Positions 1 through 5,719 of a stretch of DNA of 12,651 nucleotides are shown here, one piece after another. A model generated the notes under the pieces. The model did not search any database. It worked only from the letters and a program-made list of their open reading frames with translations, and had not been told where the DNA came from. Origin of the DNA: Azovibrio restrictus DSM 23866. Its GTDB lineage: Bacteria; Pseudomonadota; Gammaproteobacteria; Burkholderiales; Rhodocyclaceae. The DNA lies in assembly GCF_000429665.1 (NCBI RefSeq), contig NZ_AUCH01000030.1, forward strand, positions 1-12,651, in the 5' to 3' direction. Every line of letters begins with the position of its first letter. Within the stretch, counting starts at the first letter, position 1. The translations under genes were made by a program, and so were the position numbers.

Positions 1-233
1 TAGGCCGCCGGCAGCAACTTCACCGGGATGCCCAGTCGATTGAGCCAGCGCCCCCAGTGGTGGGCGGAGCCGCAGGCTTCCATCACCACCAGCCCAATGC
101 TCCGGTTCTGGAACCAGCGCTCGAACTGGTGTCGGGTCAGCCGCTGCTGCTCGACAAGCTTCCAATTGCCATCTGCAATAGCGATTTGGAATACACTCTT
201 GGCCAGATCCACTGCAACGGTAGTAGCATGCAT
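1..233 (-). CDS. IS110-family transposase, N-terminal fragment (runs off the left edge)
   Basis: DEDD transposase of the IS110/IS1111 family, which moves the element without a classical DDE mechanism and is guided by a non-coding RNA made by the element. The visible 77 residues start MHATTVAVDLAKSVFQIAIA. They include the VDLAKSVFQ motif with the first catalytic Asp at residue 9, and VVMEACGSAHHW around residues 53-64 with the second acidic residue (Glu). This is the N-terminal RuvC-like domain; the rest of the protein (usually about 320-350 residues in total) lies left of position 1. The ATG at 233 is chosen because the DLAKSVFQ motif normally follows within ten residues of the start. Nothing visible shows whether the gene is intact. 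Confidence 0.85.
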   Translation of the reverse strand, partial: MHATTVAVDLAKSVFQIAIADGNWKLVEQQRLTRHQFERWFQNRSIGLVVMEACGSAHHWGRWLNRLGIPVKLLPAA

Positions 234-328
234 TTCGGACTCCTTTCGTCGAAACCCGATCCCCATCCCCATGAGCACCGGAGGCGCTTATTCCGCGCCA
301 AAAAGACGGGGGAGTCCATCCCATCAGT
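1..328 (-). mobile_element. IS110/IS1111-type insertion sequence, 5' end only, inserted in an attC site
   Basis: The stretch holds the start of an IS110-family transposase gene (reading leftward from 233) and about 95 bp of leader. The right limit is set by comparison. From about 328 the sequence resumes as the right-hand part of an attC site closely matching the one at 845-931, including cgctcccttcgg and the CGCTGCGCG/CGCGCAGCG arms. A gggggagtccat motif at about 309-320 resembles the subterminal inverted repeats of IS1111-group elements. A group of IS1111 elements is known to insert specifically into attC sites, which fits this junction. In the IS1111 group the guide (bridge/seek) RNA is encoded beyond the 3' end of the transposase gene, so that part would lie outside the window. 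The junction could be off by a few bases because the other end is not visible. Confidence 0.75.
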
Positions 329-403
329 CAAGGCCGCTCCCTTCGGTCGCTGGACGCTGCGCGAAAAAGCACCGCGCAGCGCCCCTTACCTTCAACGTTG
401 GGC
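328..403 (+). other. attC recombination site, right-hand part, interrupted by the IS
   Basis: The site ends in the core GTTGGGC (397-403), preceded by an L' arm (about 384-396) and a perfect 9-bp hairpin, CGCTGCGCG at 355-363 with CGCGCAGCG at 373-381. The second half of the L'' arm (tcaagg, 328-333) pairs with the cctt of L'. The first half of L'' and the inverse core are missing where the IS begins, so the site should no longer fold into a complete bottom-strand hairpin. The upstream cassette that owned this site lies beyond the left edge. Confidence 0.75.
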
Positions 404-409
404 GTCAAA

Positions 410-838
410 ATGAGCGAGTTTGCTGAGAACGTACGACACGATATCGAGACCTTCGGGTGCTCTATCATCTTCATCGGTGACGACGAGCCTCCGTTTGCAT
501 ATACGGTTGGCCTTTGGCTGAAACACAAGCACCCCGAGCTCATCACCTTTGGTTTGGCTGGCGAAACGATGGGCAACATTCTCATGCGCATTGCGAGCAT
601 GGTTGGTGAGGGCACACGTTTTTCATCGGCAACCCGCTTGCAGGGCGTGGGCGGCAAGTTCGGTGTAGAGGTCCACCCTGTCGCTAAAGCGAACCTAGGT
701 CGGTACTGTGGCTTTGCGCTCGGTTTCTACGAAGAGAAATTCCCTCTCGCGCAAGTTGTCTGGCCAGACAATGCCGGTCACTTTCCTTCCGAGCGTGAGT
801 ACAACCATGCCTATGCGAAGCTACAGCCTCTGCTCTAG
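410..838 (+). CDS. DUF4262 domain protein (cassette 1)
   Basis: A 142-residue protein spanned by a DUF4262 domain; the family's biochemical role is not established. Family hallmarks are visible: an N-terminal helix leading into FGCSIIFIGDDEPPFAYTVG (about residues 15-34), then HPELITFGL, and near the C-terminus QVVWPDNAGHFPSE. Length matches a single-domain member. The ATG at 410 is chosen over the in-frame TTG at 398, because that TTG is part of the attC core. There is no clear Shine-Dalgarno sequence, which is common in first-position cassette genes. No signal peptide or membrane segment is seen, so it is probably cytoplasmic. The stop at 836-838 falls 6 nt before the inverse core of its attC. 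Confidence 0.88.
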   Translation: MSEFAENVRHDIETFGCSIIFIGDDEPPFAYTVGLWLKHKHPELITFGLAGETMGNILMRIASMVGEGTRFSSATRLQGVGGKFGVEVHPVAKANLGRYCGFALGFYEEKFPLAQVVWPDNAGHFPSEREYNHAYAKLQPLL

Positions 839-844
839 CGAGGC

Positions 845-931
845 GCCCAACATGGCGCTCAACCTCGCTCCCTTCGGTCGCTGGACGCTGCGCGATAAAG
901 CCGCGCAGCGCCGGTTAGCTCTACGTTGGGC
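845..931 (+). other. attC site of cassette 1
   Basis: The inverse core GCCCAAC (845-851) pairs with the core GTTGGGC (925-931). The L'' arm gcgctCaacc (855-864) pairs with ggttagctc on the right, leaving one unpaired base, the extrahelical base typical of attC. The apical stem is CGCTGCGCG (886-894) with CGCGCAGCG (902-910). The site is 87 bp, within the usual attC range, and is very similar to the interrupted site at 328-403. Confidence 0.9.
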
Positions 932-961
932 GTACCAGCAATCAAGTACCGAGATAGATCA

Positions 962-1729
962 ATGATTGACACCGAAAAGTTCTTTGAGATTGAGGCTCTT
1001 ATCAATTGGGGTTGCACTGACCCATCTCGGCAGATGACATTCCTCAAGCTGCTTCAGACTTCCCCTGCCTTTGCAACGGATTCGGATGAATTTGGAATCA
1101 CTCTTCTCATGTTTGCAGCGGAGGCCGGAAATCTAGAAGCAGTCCAGCAATTATGCCGCCTCGGTGCAGACGCAAGAGCGTTGGCATCAACTGGGGACAC
1201 CCCCCTCATCTGTGCAATTCGAGGACTCTCAAATGAGCAAGAGACTAAAGCTCGCTCTGCCATCATTAATACACTCGTCCAACATGGCGGAAATCCAAAT
1301 CAATTGGGTTGGCAGGGTTGTAGCGCTCTGCACTATGCAGTTATTTATGGATTGACAGACCTTGTGCACCAGCTATTGCTTGGGGGTGCTGATCCGCTGG
1401 TTCGCCTCTGTGATCCACCCAGCGATGAAAATGCCATCGAGCTCGCCGAGTCGTATCGATTTCAAGGAAATGATCAGCAACGCAATCCTCACTCTGCTAA
1501 AAAATGGCTGAAACTCGCTTTTCATCGCACCTATCCATATGCACGCCCAACACCACAATACACCGGACCTCCGGCAAGCTGCGCTTACCTGCGTCCGGTG
1601 ATTTTCAACGTTATAAGGCAGCCGCCTGATGCGCCTCCTCGCGGTGCTACTAATTTTGGTGCTATCTATGAACGCACACTCAGAAGAGAACTTCTATCCG
1701 AGAGGTCCGTGGTTGGTTGGGATGGATGA
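962..1729 (+). CDS. Ankyrin-repeat protein whose frame reads through its own attC (cassette 2)
   Basis: Ankyrin repeats are protein-binding helical hairpins; no specific partner can be named. Recognisable repeats are EFGITLLMFAAEAGNLEAVQ with LCRLGADA (about residues 42-70), a second starting TGDTPLICAIRG (about 76-87) with a looped-out helix, and SALHYAVIYGLTDLVHQLLL with GGADP (about 120-145). The native protein appears to end near KWLKLAF at about 1520. The frame has no stop there: it crosses the inverse core at 1545-1551, translates the attC, enters cassette 3 and overlaps its gene in another frame before stopping at 1727-1729. The 255 residues therefore include about 65 that are attC and neighbour-cassette sequence. 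ATG 962 is preferred to the TTG at 926, which is part of the attC core. No signal peptide is seen. A lost stop or a frameshift near 1500 is the alternative explanation. Confidence 0.75.
   Translation: MIDTEKFFEIEALINWGCTDPSRQMTFLKLLQTSPAFATDSDEFGITLLMFAAEAGNLEAVQQLCRLGADARALASTGDTPLICAIRGLSNEQETKARSAIINTLVQHGGNPNQLGWQGCSALHYAVIYGLTDLVHQLLLGGADPLVRLCDPPSDENAIELAESYRFQGNDQQRNPHSAKKWLKLAFHRTYPYARPTPQYTGPPASCAYLRPVIFNVIRQPPDAPPRGATNFGAIYERTLRRELLSERSVVGWDG
1545..1616 (+). other. attC site of cassette 2
   Basis: The inverse core GCCCAAC (1545-1551) matches this cassette's own leading GTTGGGC at 925-931. The right core GTTATAA (1610-1616) supplies the start of cassette 3. Inner arms are caccggacc (from about 1561) and gcgtccggtg (around 1591-1600). 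The site is about 72 bp. Its internal sequence differs from the other attC sites in the window, so this cassette likely came from another source. Confidence 0.85.
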
Positions 1730-2015
1730 AATGTTCACCTGTAAGTCTGCTAACGGAACAACTTTCGAGTTCGACCCGAAGACCATCCAAAAAATCAAAG
1801 TCATCACGAATGACAAAGGCCCTTTCGAAGAAGATGTCTTCTGGAAATTCGAATACACAGGTGGGGAGTGCTACTTCCCATCAAGCGGGGATAAAGACGG
1901 TTCTTTTCTCGCTCATTTTCAGGGGCTGAGAGGGTTCGACAACAAGGCGCTCATTCAAGCCGCATCGTCAGCAAACAACGCTGCATTCTTGGTCTGGGAC
2001 CGAAATGCCTTATAA
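1629..2015 (+). CDS. Small exported protein of unknown function (cassette 3)
   Basis: A 128-residue protein with a clear Sec signal peptide: MR, a hydrophobic stretch LLAVLLILVLS (residues 3-13) and a likely cut after AHS (residue 18), leaving a mature domain of about 110 residues in the periplasm. The mature part has two Cys (in FTCKSANG and GGECYFP) that could form a disulfide, and a mixed strand-like pattern (TTFEFDPKTIQKIKVI). No family is recognised. ATG 1629 lies 13 nt after the attC core and directly precedes the signal peptide. Its first 101 nt overlap the readthrough tail of the ankyrin gene in another frame. The stop TAA (2013-2015) is part of the inverse core TTATAAC, so the gene fills its cassette exactly. 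Confidence 0.8.
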   Translation: MRLLAVLLILVLSMNAHSEENFYPRGPWLVGMDEMFTCKSANGTTFEFDPKTIQKIKVITNDKGPFEEDVFWKFEYTGGECYFPSSGDKDGSFLAHFQGLRGFDNKALIQAASSANNAAFLVWDRNAL

Positions 2016-2102
2016 CAATCCAGACAACCGGACCGCCGAACACCCGCCTTTAGGCTGCCTCTATCCGCCTCGCGCGGCGTCCGGTTACTTTCATCGTTGG
2101 GC
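2010..2102 (+). other. attC site of cassette 3
   Basis: The inverse core TTATAAC (2010-2016) is the exact complement of this cassette's leading GTTATAA at 1610-1616. The right core is GTTGGGC (2096-2102). The inner arms caaccgga and tccggtta pair around a cgcctcgcgcggcg tip. The site is 93 bp. Its interior is closely shared with the degenerate site at about 2866-2958. Confidence 0.88.
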
Positions 2103-2117
2103 ATCATAGTTGGCGCC

Positions 2118-2381
2118 ATGGATCATTCATCGATTCCGTCCCGCATCGAGCAGGCATTACATGCGCTAGAGCCCGAAGATTCCTTGGTGGCTCTCGCTAA
2201 AGAACTGAAAATCGAAGGTTTCAGTCAATCCACCATATACAAGCTGTTCGACGCTGAGCTCGTTCGAGTCCGCTCTAACCCAGATGAACGTTTGTACAAC
2301 GCGATATCTGGTGTAATGGATCGCATTGTGGGCTGGTGCTCTCCTGGTCAACGCCTGTTCGACAGTCAGCTTCCCACATGA
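2118..2381 (+). CDS. Small protein of unknown function (cassette 4)
   Basis: An 87-residue protein with no recognised family. It opens with amphipathic helical sequence (SRIEQALHALEPEDSLVALA). It then has SQSTIYKLFDAE at about residues 38-49, which resembles a recognition helix of a helix-turn-helix fold. The C-terminal part (NAISGVMDRIVGWCSPG) also looks helical. A small DNA-binding or adaptor protein is possible, but this is inference from the pattern only. There is no signal peptide or membrane segment. The ATG at 2118 is 22 nt after the core; the TTG at 2097 is part of the attC core and is not preferred. The stop lies 7 nt before the inverse core. Confidence 0.65.
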   Translation: MDHSSIPSRIEQALHALEPEDSLVALAKELKIEGFSQSTIYKLFDAELVRVRSNPDERLYNAISGVMDRIVGWCSPGQRLFDSQLPT

Positions 2382-2388
2382 GAATGCT

Positions 2389-2471
2389 GCCCAACCCTGC
2401 GGTCGCCCGTTCGCTTCGCTCTCTGGACGCTGCGCGAAAAGCCGCGCAGGCCGCTCACTTCCACGTTATGT
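2389..2471 (+). other. attC site of cassette 4
   Basis: The inverse core GCCCAAC (2389-2395) matches this cassette's leading GTTGGGC at 2096-2102. The right core GTTATGT (2465-2471) starts cassette 5. The apical arms ctgcgcg and cgcgcag resemble those of the attC sites at 328-403 and 845-931. Length is 83 bp. Confidence 0.88.
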
Positions 2472-2483
2472 GTAAACGACGCT

Positions 2484-2804
2484 ATGGCGAGTTTTGGCGA
2501 AGAATTAGAGTTATTAAAACGAGAATCTGACGAATACTTTCGTACCGAATTTGAATCAGCGGAAGCCGAGACGAAGGAGAATGTCAGAATCAAATCCGGA
2601 CTTTTAGATTTGATAAACAAGGCCAAGGAGAGCGGAAATAATTCAACTTCCGCCGAAGCAAAAAGGGCCGTGATTGAATATCTCTGTGAAGTCTGTGGGC
2701 ACTCAGGAGATTTGGAAATCCTCCGGAATCACACGCCTAGCATCCTATCGCCAGAAGAACTTGAATACATCATTCAGAACTCCGCCCTATCGAGGTGGTT
2801 TTAG
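2484..2804 (+). CDS. Small acidic protein of unknown function (cassette 5)
   Basis: A 106-residue, Glu-rich, probably cytoplasmic protein. The first half is strongly helical and charged (GEELELLKRESDEYFRTEFE), perhaps a short coiled coil. The second half contains two Cys (YLCEVCGHSG, about residues 67-76) in a CxxC spacing followed by His; with no second CxxC, zinc binding is only a possibility. No known family is recognised. ATG 2484 lies 18 nt after the core GTTATGT. The stop at 2802-2804 is 17 nt before the inverse core ACATAAC (2822-2828), so the gene is complete even though the attC that should follow is disturbed. Confidence 0.72.
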   Translation: MASFGEELELLKRESDEYFRTEFESAEAETKENVRIKSGLLDLINKAKESGNNSTSAEAKRAVIEYLCEVCGHSGDLEILRNHTPSILSPEELEYIIQNSALSRWF

Positions 2805-2821
2805 ATGTCTGTTCAGCAAGC

Positions 2822-2958
2822 ACATAACATGGAGGAAATTCTGCTGCGCATATGACGCCCCAAACCCATGACAATCCGGTCACCCGGATCGCCAAACACC
2901 CGCCTTCACGTTGCCTCTATCCGCCTTGCGCGGCGTCCGGTTACTTTCGCCGTGCCTG
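2822..2958 (+). other. Degenerate terminal attC region of cassette 5
   Basis: The inverse core ACATAAC (2822-2828) is the exact complement of the leading core of cassette 5, but normal attC arms do not follow. About 40 nt later a second attC-like block (about 2866-2958) begins. It aligns along its length with the attC at 2010-2102, sharing acaatcc, cacccgcctt, tgcctctatccgcct and gcgcggcgtccggttacttt. Both its ends have decayed: CCATGAC where the inverse core should be, and GTGCCTG in place of GTTGGGC. It may be one overlong damaged site or a fusion of two. This marks the end of the array. Confidence 0.65.
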
Positions 2959-3045
2959 AACGACTGCTTGCCAAATCCGGCAACGTCCGCACAGGGTCGC
3001 TTCCAGCCCCAAACCCCTGCCTCCTCGAAGAACACCAAAGCACAG

Positions 3046-3085
3046 CCCAACAAAAAGCCCGCCGGTTGGCGGGCTTTTTGTTGGG
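3046..3085. terminator. Bidirectional rho-independent terminator
   Basis: A near-perfect 18-bp inverted repeat (3046-3063 with 3068-3085) around a ggtt loop. Its GC core GCCCGCC/GGCGGGC is flanked by AAAAA on the left and TTTTT on the right, giving a T-run on either strand. It ends the - strand ferredoxin operon (stop at 3098) and would also stop transcription leaving the cassette array from the left. Confidence 0.88.
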
Positions 3086-3097
3086 GCGCGAAACCGC

Positions 3098-3355
3098 TCA
3101 GGGACGGGGGTTGCCGGTGAGCTTGGTGTACTTGGCCCAAAGCTGATCCTCGTTCTCCTCGTGGGCGGGATCCTTGGGAATGCAATCTACCGGGCAGACC
3201 TGGACGCACTGGGGCTCGTCGTAGTGGCCGACACACTCGGTACATTTCGCCGGGTCGATCTCGTAGATCTCCTCGCCCTGGGAAATGGCTTCGTTGGGGC
3301 ACTCGGGCTCACAAACGTCGCAGTTGATGCATTCATCGGTGATGATCAAAGACAT
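3098..3355 (-). CDS. yfhL: YfhL-type 2[4Fe-4S] ferredoxin
   Basis: Small cytoplasmic electron carrier of 85 residues binding two [4Fe-4S] clusters. The first motif is C9-x2-C12-x2-C15-x3-C19-P. The second is C38-x2-C41-x8-C50-x3-C54-P, with the eight-residue insertion between Cys 41 and Cys 50 that marks the YfhL/Allochromatium-type ferredoxins; an extra Cys is at 58. The C-terminal tail (NEDQLWAKYTKLTG) forms the usual extra helix. Its physiological partner in this organism cannot be read from the sequence. It is the last gene of the operon, 29 nt after coaD, with a gagagga ribosome site before the ATG at 3355. Linkage of this ferredoxin to coaD is common in beta- and gammaproteobacteria. 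Confidence 0.93.
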   Translation of the reverse strand: MSLIITDECINCDVCEPECPNEAISQGEEIYEIDPAKCTECVGHYDEPQCVQVCPVDCIPKDPAHEENEDQLWAKYTKLTGNPRP

Positions 3356-3384
3356 GGTTGCTGTTCCTCTCGTCTCTAGTTGAA

Positions 3385-3879
3385 TTATCTGGCTTGTTGG
3401 GCGGCCAGTCGCCTTGCCACGGCAGGCTGGACAAATTTGCTGACATCACCGCCCAGCCGGGCGATTTCACGCACCATTGTCGCCGAAACAAACATGTATT
3501 GCTCCCCCGGTGTCAGAAACACGGTTTCGACATGAGGATGGAGCAGGCGGTTCATGCCCGCCATCTGGAATTCGTATTCGAAGTCGGAAACGGCCCTGAG
3601 CCCGCGCACGATGACGCTGGCCCCCCGGGCATGGACGAAGTCCATGAGCAGGGTGTTGAAGCCGCAGACTTCCACGTTGGGCAGGTCAGCCAGCACTTCG
3701 GCAGCGATTTCCACCCGCTCCTGCAGGGAGAAGCAGGGTTTCTTGGCCGGGCTTTCGGCCACCGCCAGCACCAGGCGCTCGAAGAGGCGCGCGGCGCGGC
3801 GCACCAGATCTTCGTGGCCCCGGGTCATGGGGTCGAAGGTGCCGGGGTAGATGGCGATGCGGTAATCCTGAGTACTCAA
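3385..3879 (-). CDS. coaD: Phosphopantetheine adenylyltransferase
   Basis: Catalyses the fourth step of coenzyme A synthesis: 4'-phosphopantetheine + ATP to dephospho-CoA + diphosphate, in the cytoplasm. The 164 residues match the family length. The nucleotidyltransferase motif is YPGTFDPMTRGH (residues 11-22, with T19-x-G21-H22). RGLRAVSDFEYEFQMAGMNR is the family-specific central stretch, and VSATMVREIARLGGDVSKFV is the C-terminal ATP-binding signature. The start is a TTG at 3879, since YPGTFDP sits only ten residues in and no ATG is nearby. An aggag ribosome site lies 8 nt upstream. The TTG overlaps the rsmD stop by 4 nt (TTGA), which implies translational coupling. Confidence 0.96.
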   Translation of the reverse strand: MSTQDYRIAIYPGTFDPMTRGHEDLVRRAARLFERLVLAVAESPAKKPCFSLQERVEIAAEVLADLPNVEVCGFNTLLMDFVHARGASVIVRGLRAVSDFEYEFQMAGMNRLLHPHVETVFLTPGEQYMFVSATMVREIARLGGDVSKFVQPAVARRLAAQQAR

Positions 3880-4424
3880 GCTTCCGGCTCCTGGCGCAAC
3901 AAATGAAAATGGACCTGCCCGGCCTGGCCCTGGCGCACGGTTTTCCAGGGGCCCAGGGCGGGCACGGGGAATTCCGCTTCCAGGTACAAGGCCCCGTCTT
4001 CCTTCAGCAAGCGTGGCAGCAAGGGCTCCAGCCGGGCCACCCAGCCCTGCTCGTAGGGCGGATCGGCAAACACCAGGTCGAAGGGTTGCTGACAGGCGGC
4101 CGCGAATTTTAGCGCATCCCCGCCCAGCAACTCCACCCTGTCGTCAATCCCTTTCAGGCGCCTGGCGTTTTCCTTCAGGGCAGCCAGGACCCGGGGTGAG
4201 CGTTCCACCATCACCACCCGCTCGGCCCCCCGGGAGGCCGCTTCGAAGCCCAGGGCGCCGCTGCCGGCGAACAGGTCCAGGCAGGTGAGCCCGTCCAGGT
4301 CCTGGCCCAGCCAGTTGAACAGGGTTTCCCGCACCCGGTCCGGGGTGGGCCGCAGGCCTTCGCTGTCGGGAAAGCGCAGGGTATGGCGCCGCCACTGGCC
4401 GCCGACGATGCGCACCTGATTCAC
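3876..4424 (-). CDS. rsmD: 16S rRNA (guanine(966)-N2)-methyltransferase
   Basis: SAM-dependent enzyme that methylates G966 of 16S rRNA in the small subunit. The 182 residues are near the usual length. The family start VRIVGGQWRRHTL is followed by LRPTPDRVRETLFNWLG (about residues 24-40). The SAM-binding loop is LDLFAGSGALGFEAASRGA (about 47-65), and the catalytic motif FADPPY is near residue 130. The start is the GTG at 4424, because the conserved VRIVGG region begins four residues in. This GTG overlaps the stop of the upstream M16 gene by 4 nt (GTGA), and the downstream coaD start overlaps this stop the same way. The rsmD-coaD pair is a common bacterial arrangement. Confidence 0.95.
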   Translation of the reverse strand: MNQVRIVGGQWRRHTLRFPDSEGLRPTPDRVRETLFNWLGQDLDGLTCLDLFAGSGALGFEAASRGAERVVMVERSPRVLAALKENARRLKGIDDRVELLGGDALKFAAACQQPFDLVFADPPYEQGWVARLEPLLPRLLKEDGALYLEAEFPVPALGPWKTVRQGQAGQVHFHLLRQEPEA

Positions 4425-5710
4425 TGGGGGCGCACCGTCACGGTCACCAGCTGCCCGGGCTGCAGATGCCGGGCAAAGGCCCGACGGATGTCTTCGGCGC
4501 TGACGGCCTGCACCCGGGCCTGGTAGTTGTCCAGGTAGTCCAGGGGCAGCCCGTAGAAACCGATCATCGCCGCGTGCTCCAGGATATTGCGGTTGCTGTC
4601 CAGGCGCAGGGGGAAGCTGCCGATCAGGTTGTCCTTGGCGGCCTTGAGCTCGGTGGCGCTGGGGCCCTGGGCGAGGAACTCGTCCAGCACCCGGCGCACC
4701 ACCTGCAGGGCTTCGCCGGCCTGGGCTTTCTTGGTCTGCAGCCCGATCTGGAAGGGGCCGGCCTGGCGCATGGGGGAGAAGTAGCTGTACACGCTGTAGG
4801 CGTAGCCCCGCTTTTCCCGCACTTCCTGCATCAGGCGGGAGACGAAACCGCCGCCCCCCAGGGAGTAGTTGCCCACCAGCAGGGGGAAGAAGTCCGGATC
4901 GCCCCGGGCAATGGCCGGCATGCCCAGGAAGATGTGCGCCTGACTGGCGGGATAGTCGAGCTCCAGCACCCGGGCCGGAGCCGGGGCGGGCGGCGGCGGC
5001 AGACGGACCGGCTCGCCCGGAGGCAGGGCTGCGGTCAGGCGCAGGGCCAGGGCTTCGGCCTCGGCCCGGGTGATGTCGCCCACCAGGGTCAGGGTGGCGT
5101 TGGCGGCGTTGTAGTGCTGCAGCCAGAACTGGCGCAGGTCTTCGGGCTGCAGGGCGGCCAGGCTCTCGGGAGTGCTCAGGCGGCCGTAGGGATGGTCCGG
5201 GTAGAGGGCGGCCCAGAAGGCGCGGCCGGCGATGGTGTCGGGCCGGGTCAGGGCGTCCTTGAGGGAGGCCACGGCCCGCCCCCGCTCCCGTTCGAACACG
5301 GGGGCGGCGAAATGGGGCTGGTGCAGCACCTGTTCCAGCACGTGCAGGGCCACATCCCGCTTGTCCGCCTGGGTCAGGGTGCGCAGGCTGATGCTGGCCC
5401 GGTCCTTGTCCAGGCTCCCCGCCAGCTTGGCGCCCACATCCGCCAGACGGTTGCTCACCCCGGTTTCGTCCAGGTCCCCGGCGCCCAGGTCCAGGAGCGT
5501 GTGGGTCAGGCTGGCCAGCCCCGCCTTGTCGGCCGGGTCGAACATGGCGCCGGCGGCGAAGTCCAGCTGCAGGTCGAGGATGGGCAGGGCCGGGCTGCGG
5601 ACCAGGTAGACCCGGGTTCCCACCGGGGTCTGCCAGTGTTCGATGGTGATGCCGGCCTGGGCGAGGCCCACCCAGCACAGGAGAATCAGGGAAAACAGTT
5701 GCTTCAGCAT
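4421..5710 (-). CDS. M16 family peptidase-like protein, non-catalytic partner
   Basis: A 429-residue exported member of the M16B (processing peptidase-like) family. A signal peptide covers about residues 1-19 (MLKQLFSLILLCWVGLAQA). The zinc-site HxxEH is replaced by HTLLD (residues 70-74), so both the catalytic Glu and the second His are lost. The C-terminal half keeps the substrate-gripping Arg/Tyr region (FVSRLMQEVREKRGYAYSVY, near residues 287-306). Known M16B pairs combine one zinc-active and one inactive subunit of this kind, so it most likely forms a periplasmic heterodimer with the product of the gene 9 nt upstream. A GAGGA ribosome site overlaps the previous stop. The substrate is unknown. 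Confidence 0.9.
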   Translation of the reverse strand: MLKQLFSLILLCWVGLAQAGITIEHWQTPVGTRVYLVRSPALPILDLQLDFAAGAMFDPADKAGLASLTHTLLDLGAGDLDETGVSNRLADVGAKLAGSLDKDRASISLRTLTQADKRDVALHVLEQVLHQPHFAAPVFERERGRAVASLKDALTRPDTIAGRAFWAALYPDHPYGRLSTPESLAALQPEDLRQFWLQHYNAANATLTLVGDITRAEAEALALRLTAALPPGEPVRLPPPPAPAPARVLELDYPASQAHIFLGMPAIARGDPDFFPLLVGNYSLGGGGFVSRLMQEVREKRGYAYSVYSYFSPMRQAGPFQIGLQTKKAQAGEALQVVRRVLDEFLAQGPSATELKAAKDNLIGSFPLRLDSNRNILEHAAMIGFYGLPLDYLDNYQARVQAVSAEDIRRAFARHLQPGQLVTVTVRPQ

Positions 5711-5719
5711 GGCGGGTCC

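Larger units (their letters stand above)
398..2958 (+). mobile_element. Integron gene-cassette array, distal end, five cassettes
   Basis: Cassette limits, taking the cut between G and TT of the core, are 398-925, 926-1610, 1611-2096, 2097-2465, and 2466 to about 2952. Each holds one + strand gene starting soon after the core and ends in an attC site. Inverse core and own leading core are exact reverse complements in all five: GTTGGGC/GCCCAAC in cassettes 1, 2 and 4; GTTATAA/TTATAAC in cassette 3; GTTATGT/ACATAAC in cassette 5. This covariation is what cassette circularisation predicts and is hard to explain by chance. attI, the integrase and the Pc promoter should lie to the left. No internal promoter was recognised, so expression may depend on readthrough. 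The cassette genes look less GC-rich than the core genes on the right, which fits acquisition from varied sources. Confidence 0.9.

Noticed and set aside
398..412. TTG codons of attC cores (398, 926, 2097) as gene starts
   Set aside because: They belong to the recombination core GTTGGGC and give the same MG start in each case; an ATG follows within 12 to 36 nt in each cassette.
4425..5678. N-terminal extension of the rsmD frame (600 codons in total)
   Set aside because: The part upstream of the GTG at 4424 is the M16 gene read in another frame, rich in Pro, Gly, Arg and Ala; only the last 182 residues are RsmD.
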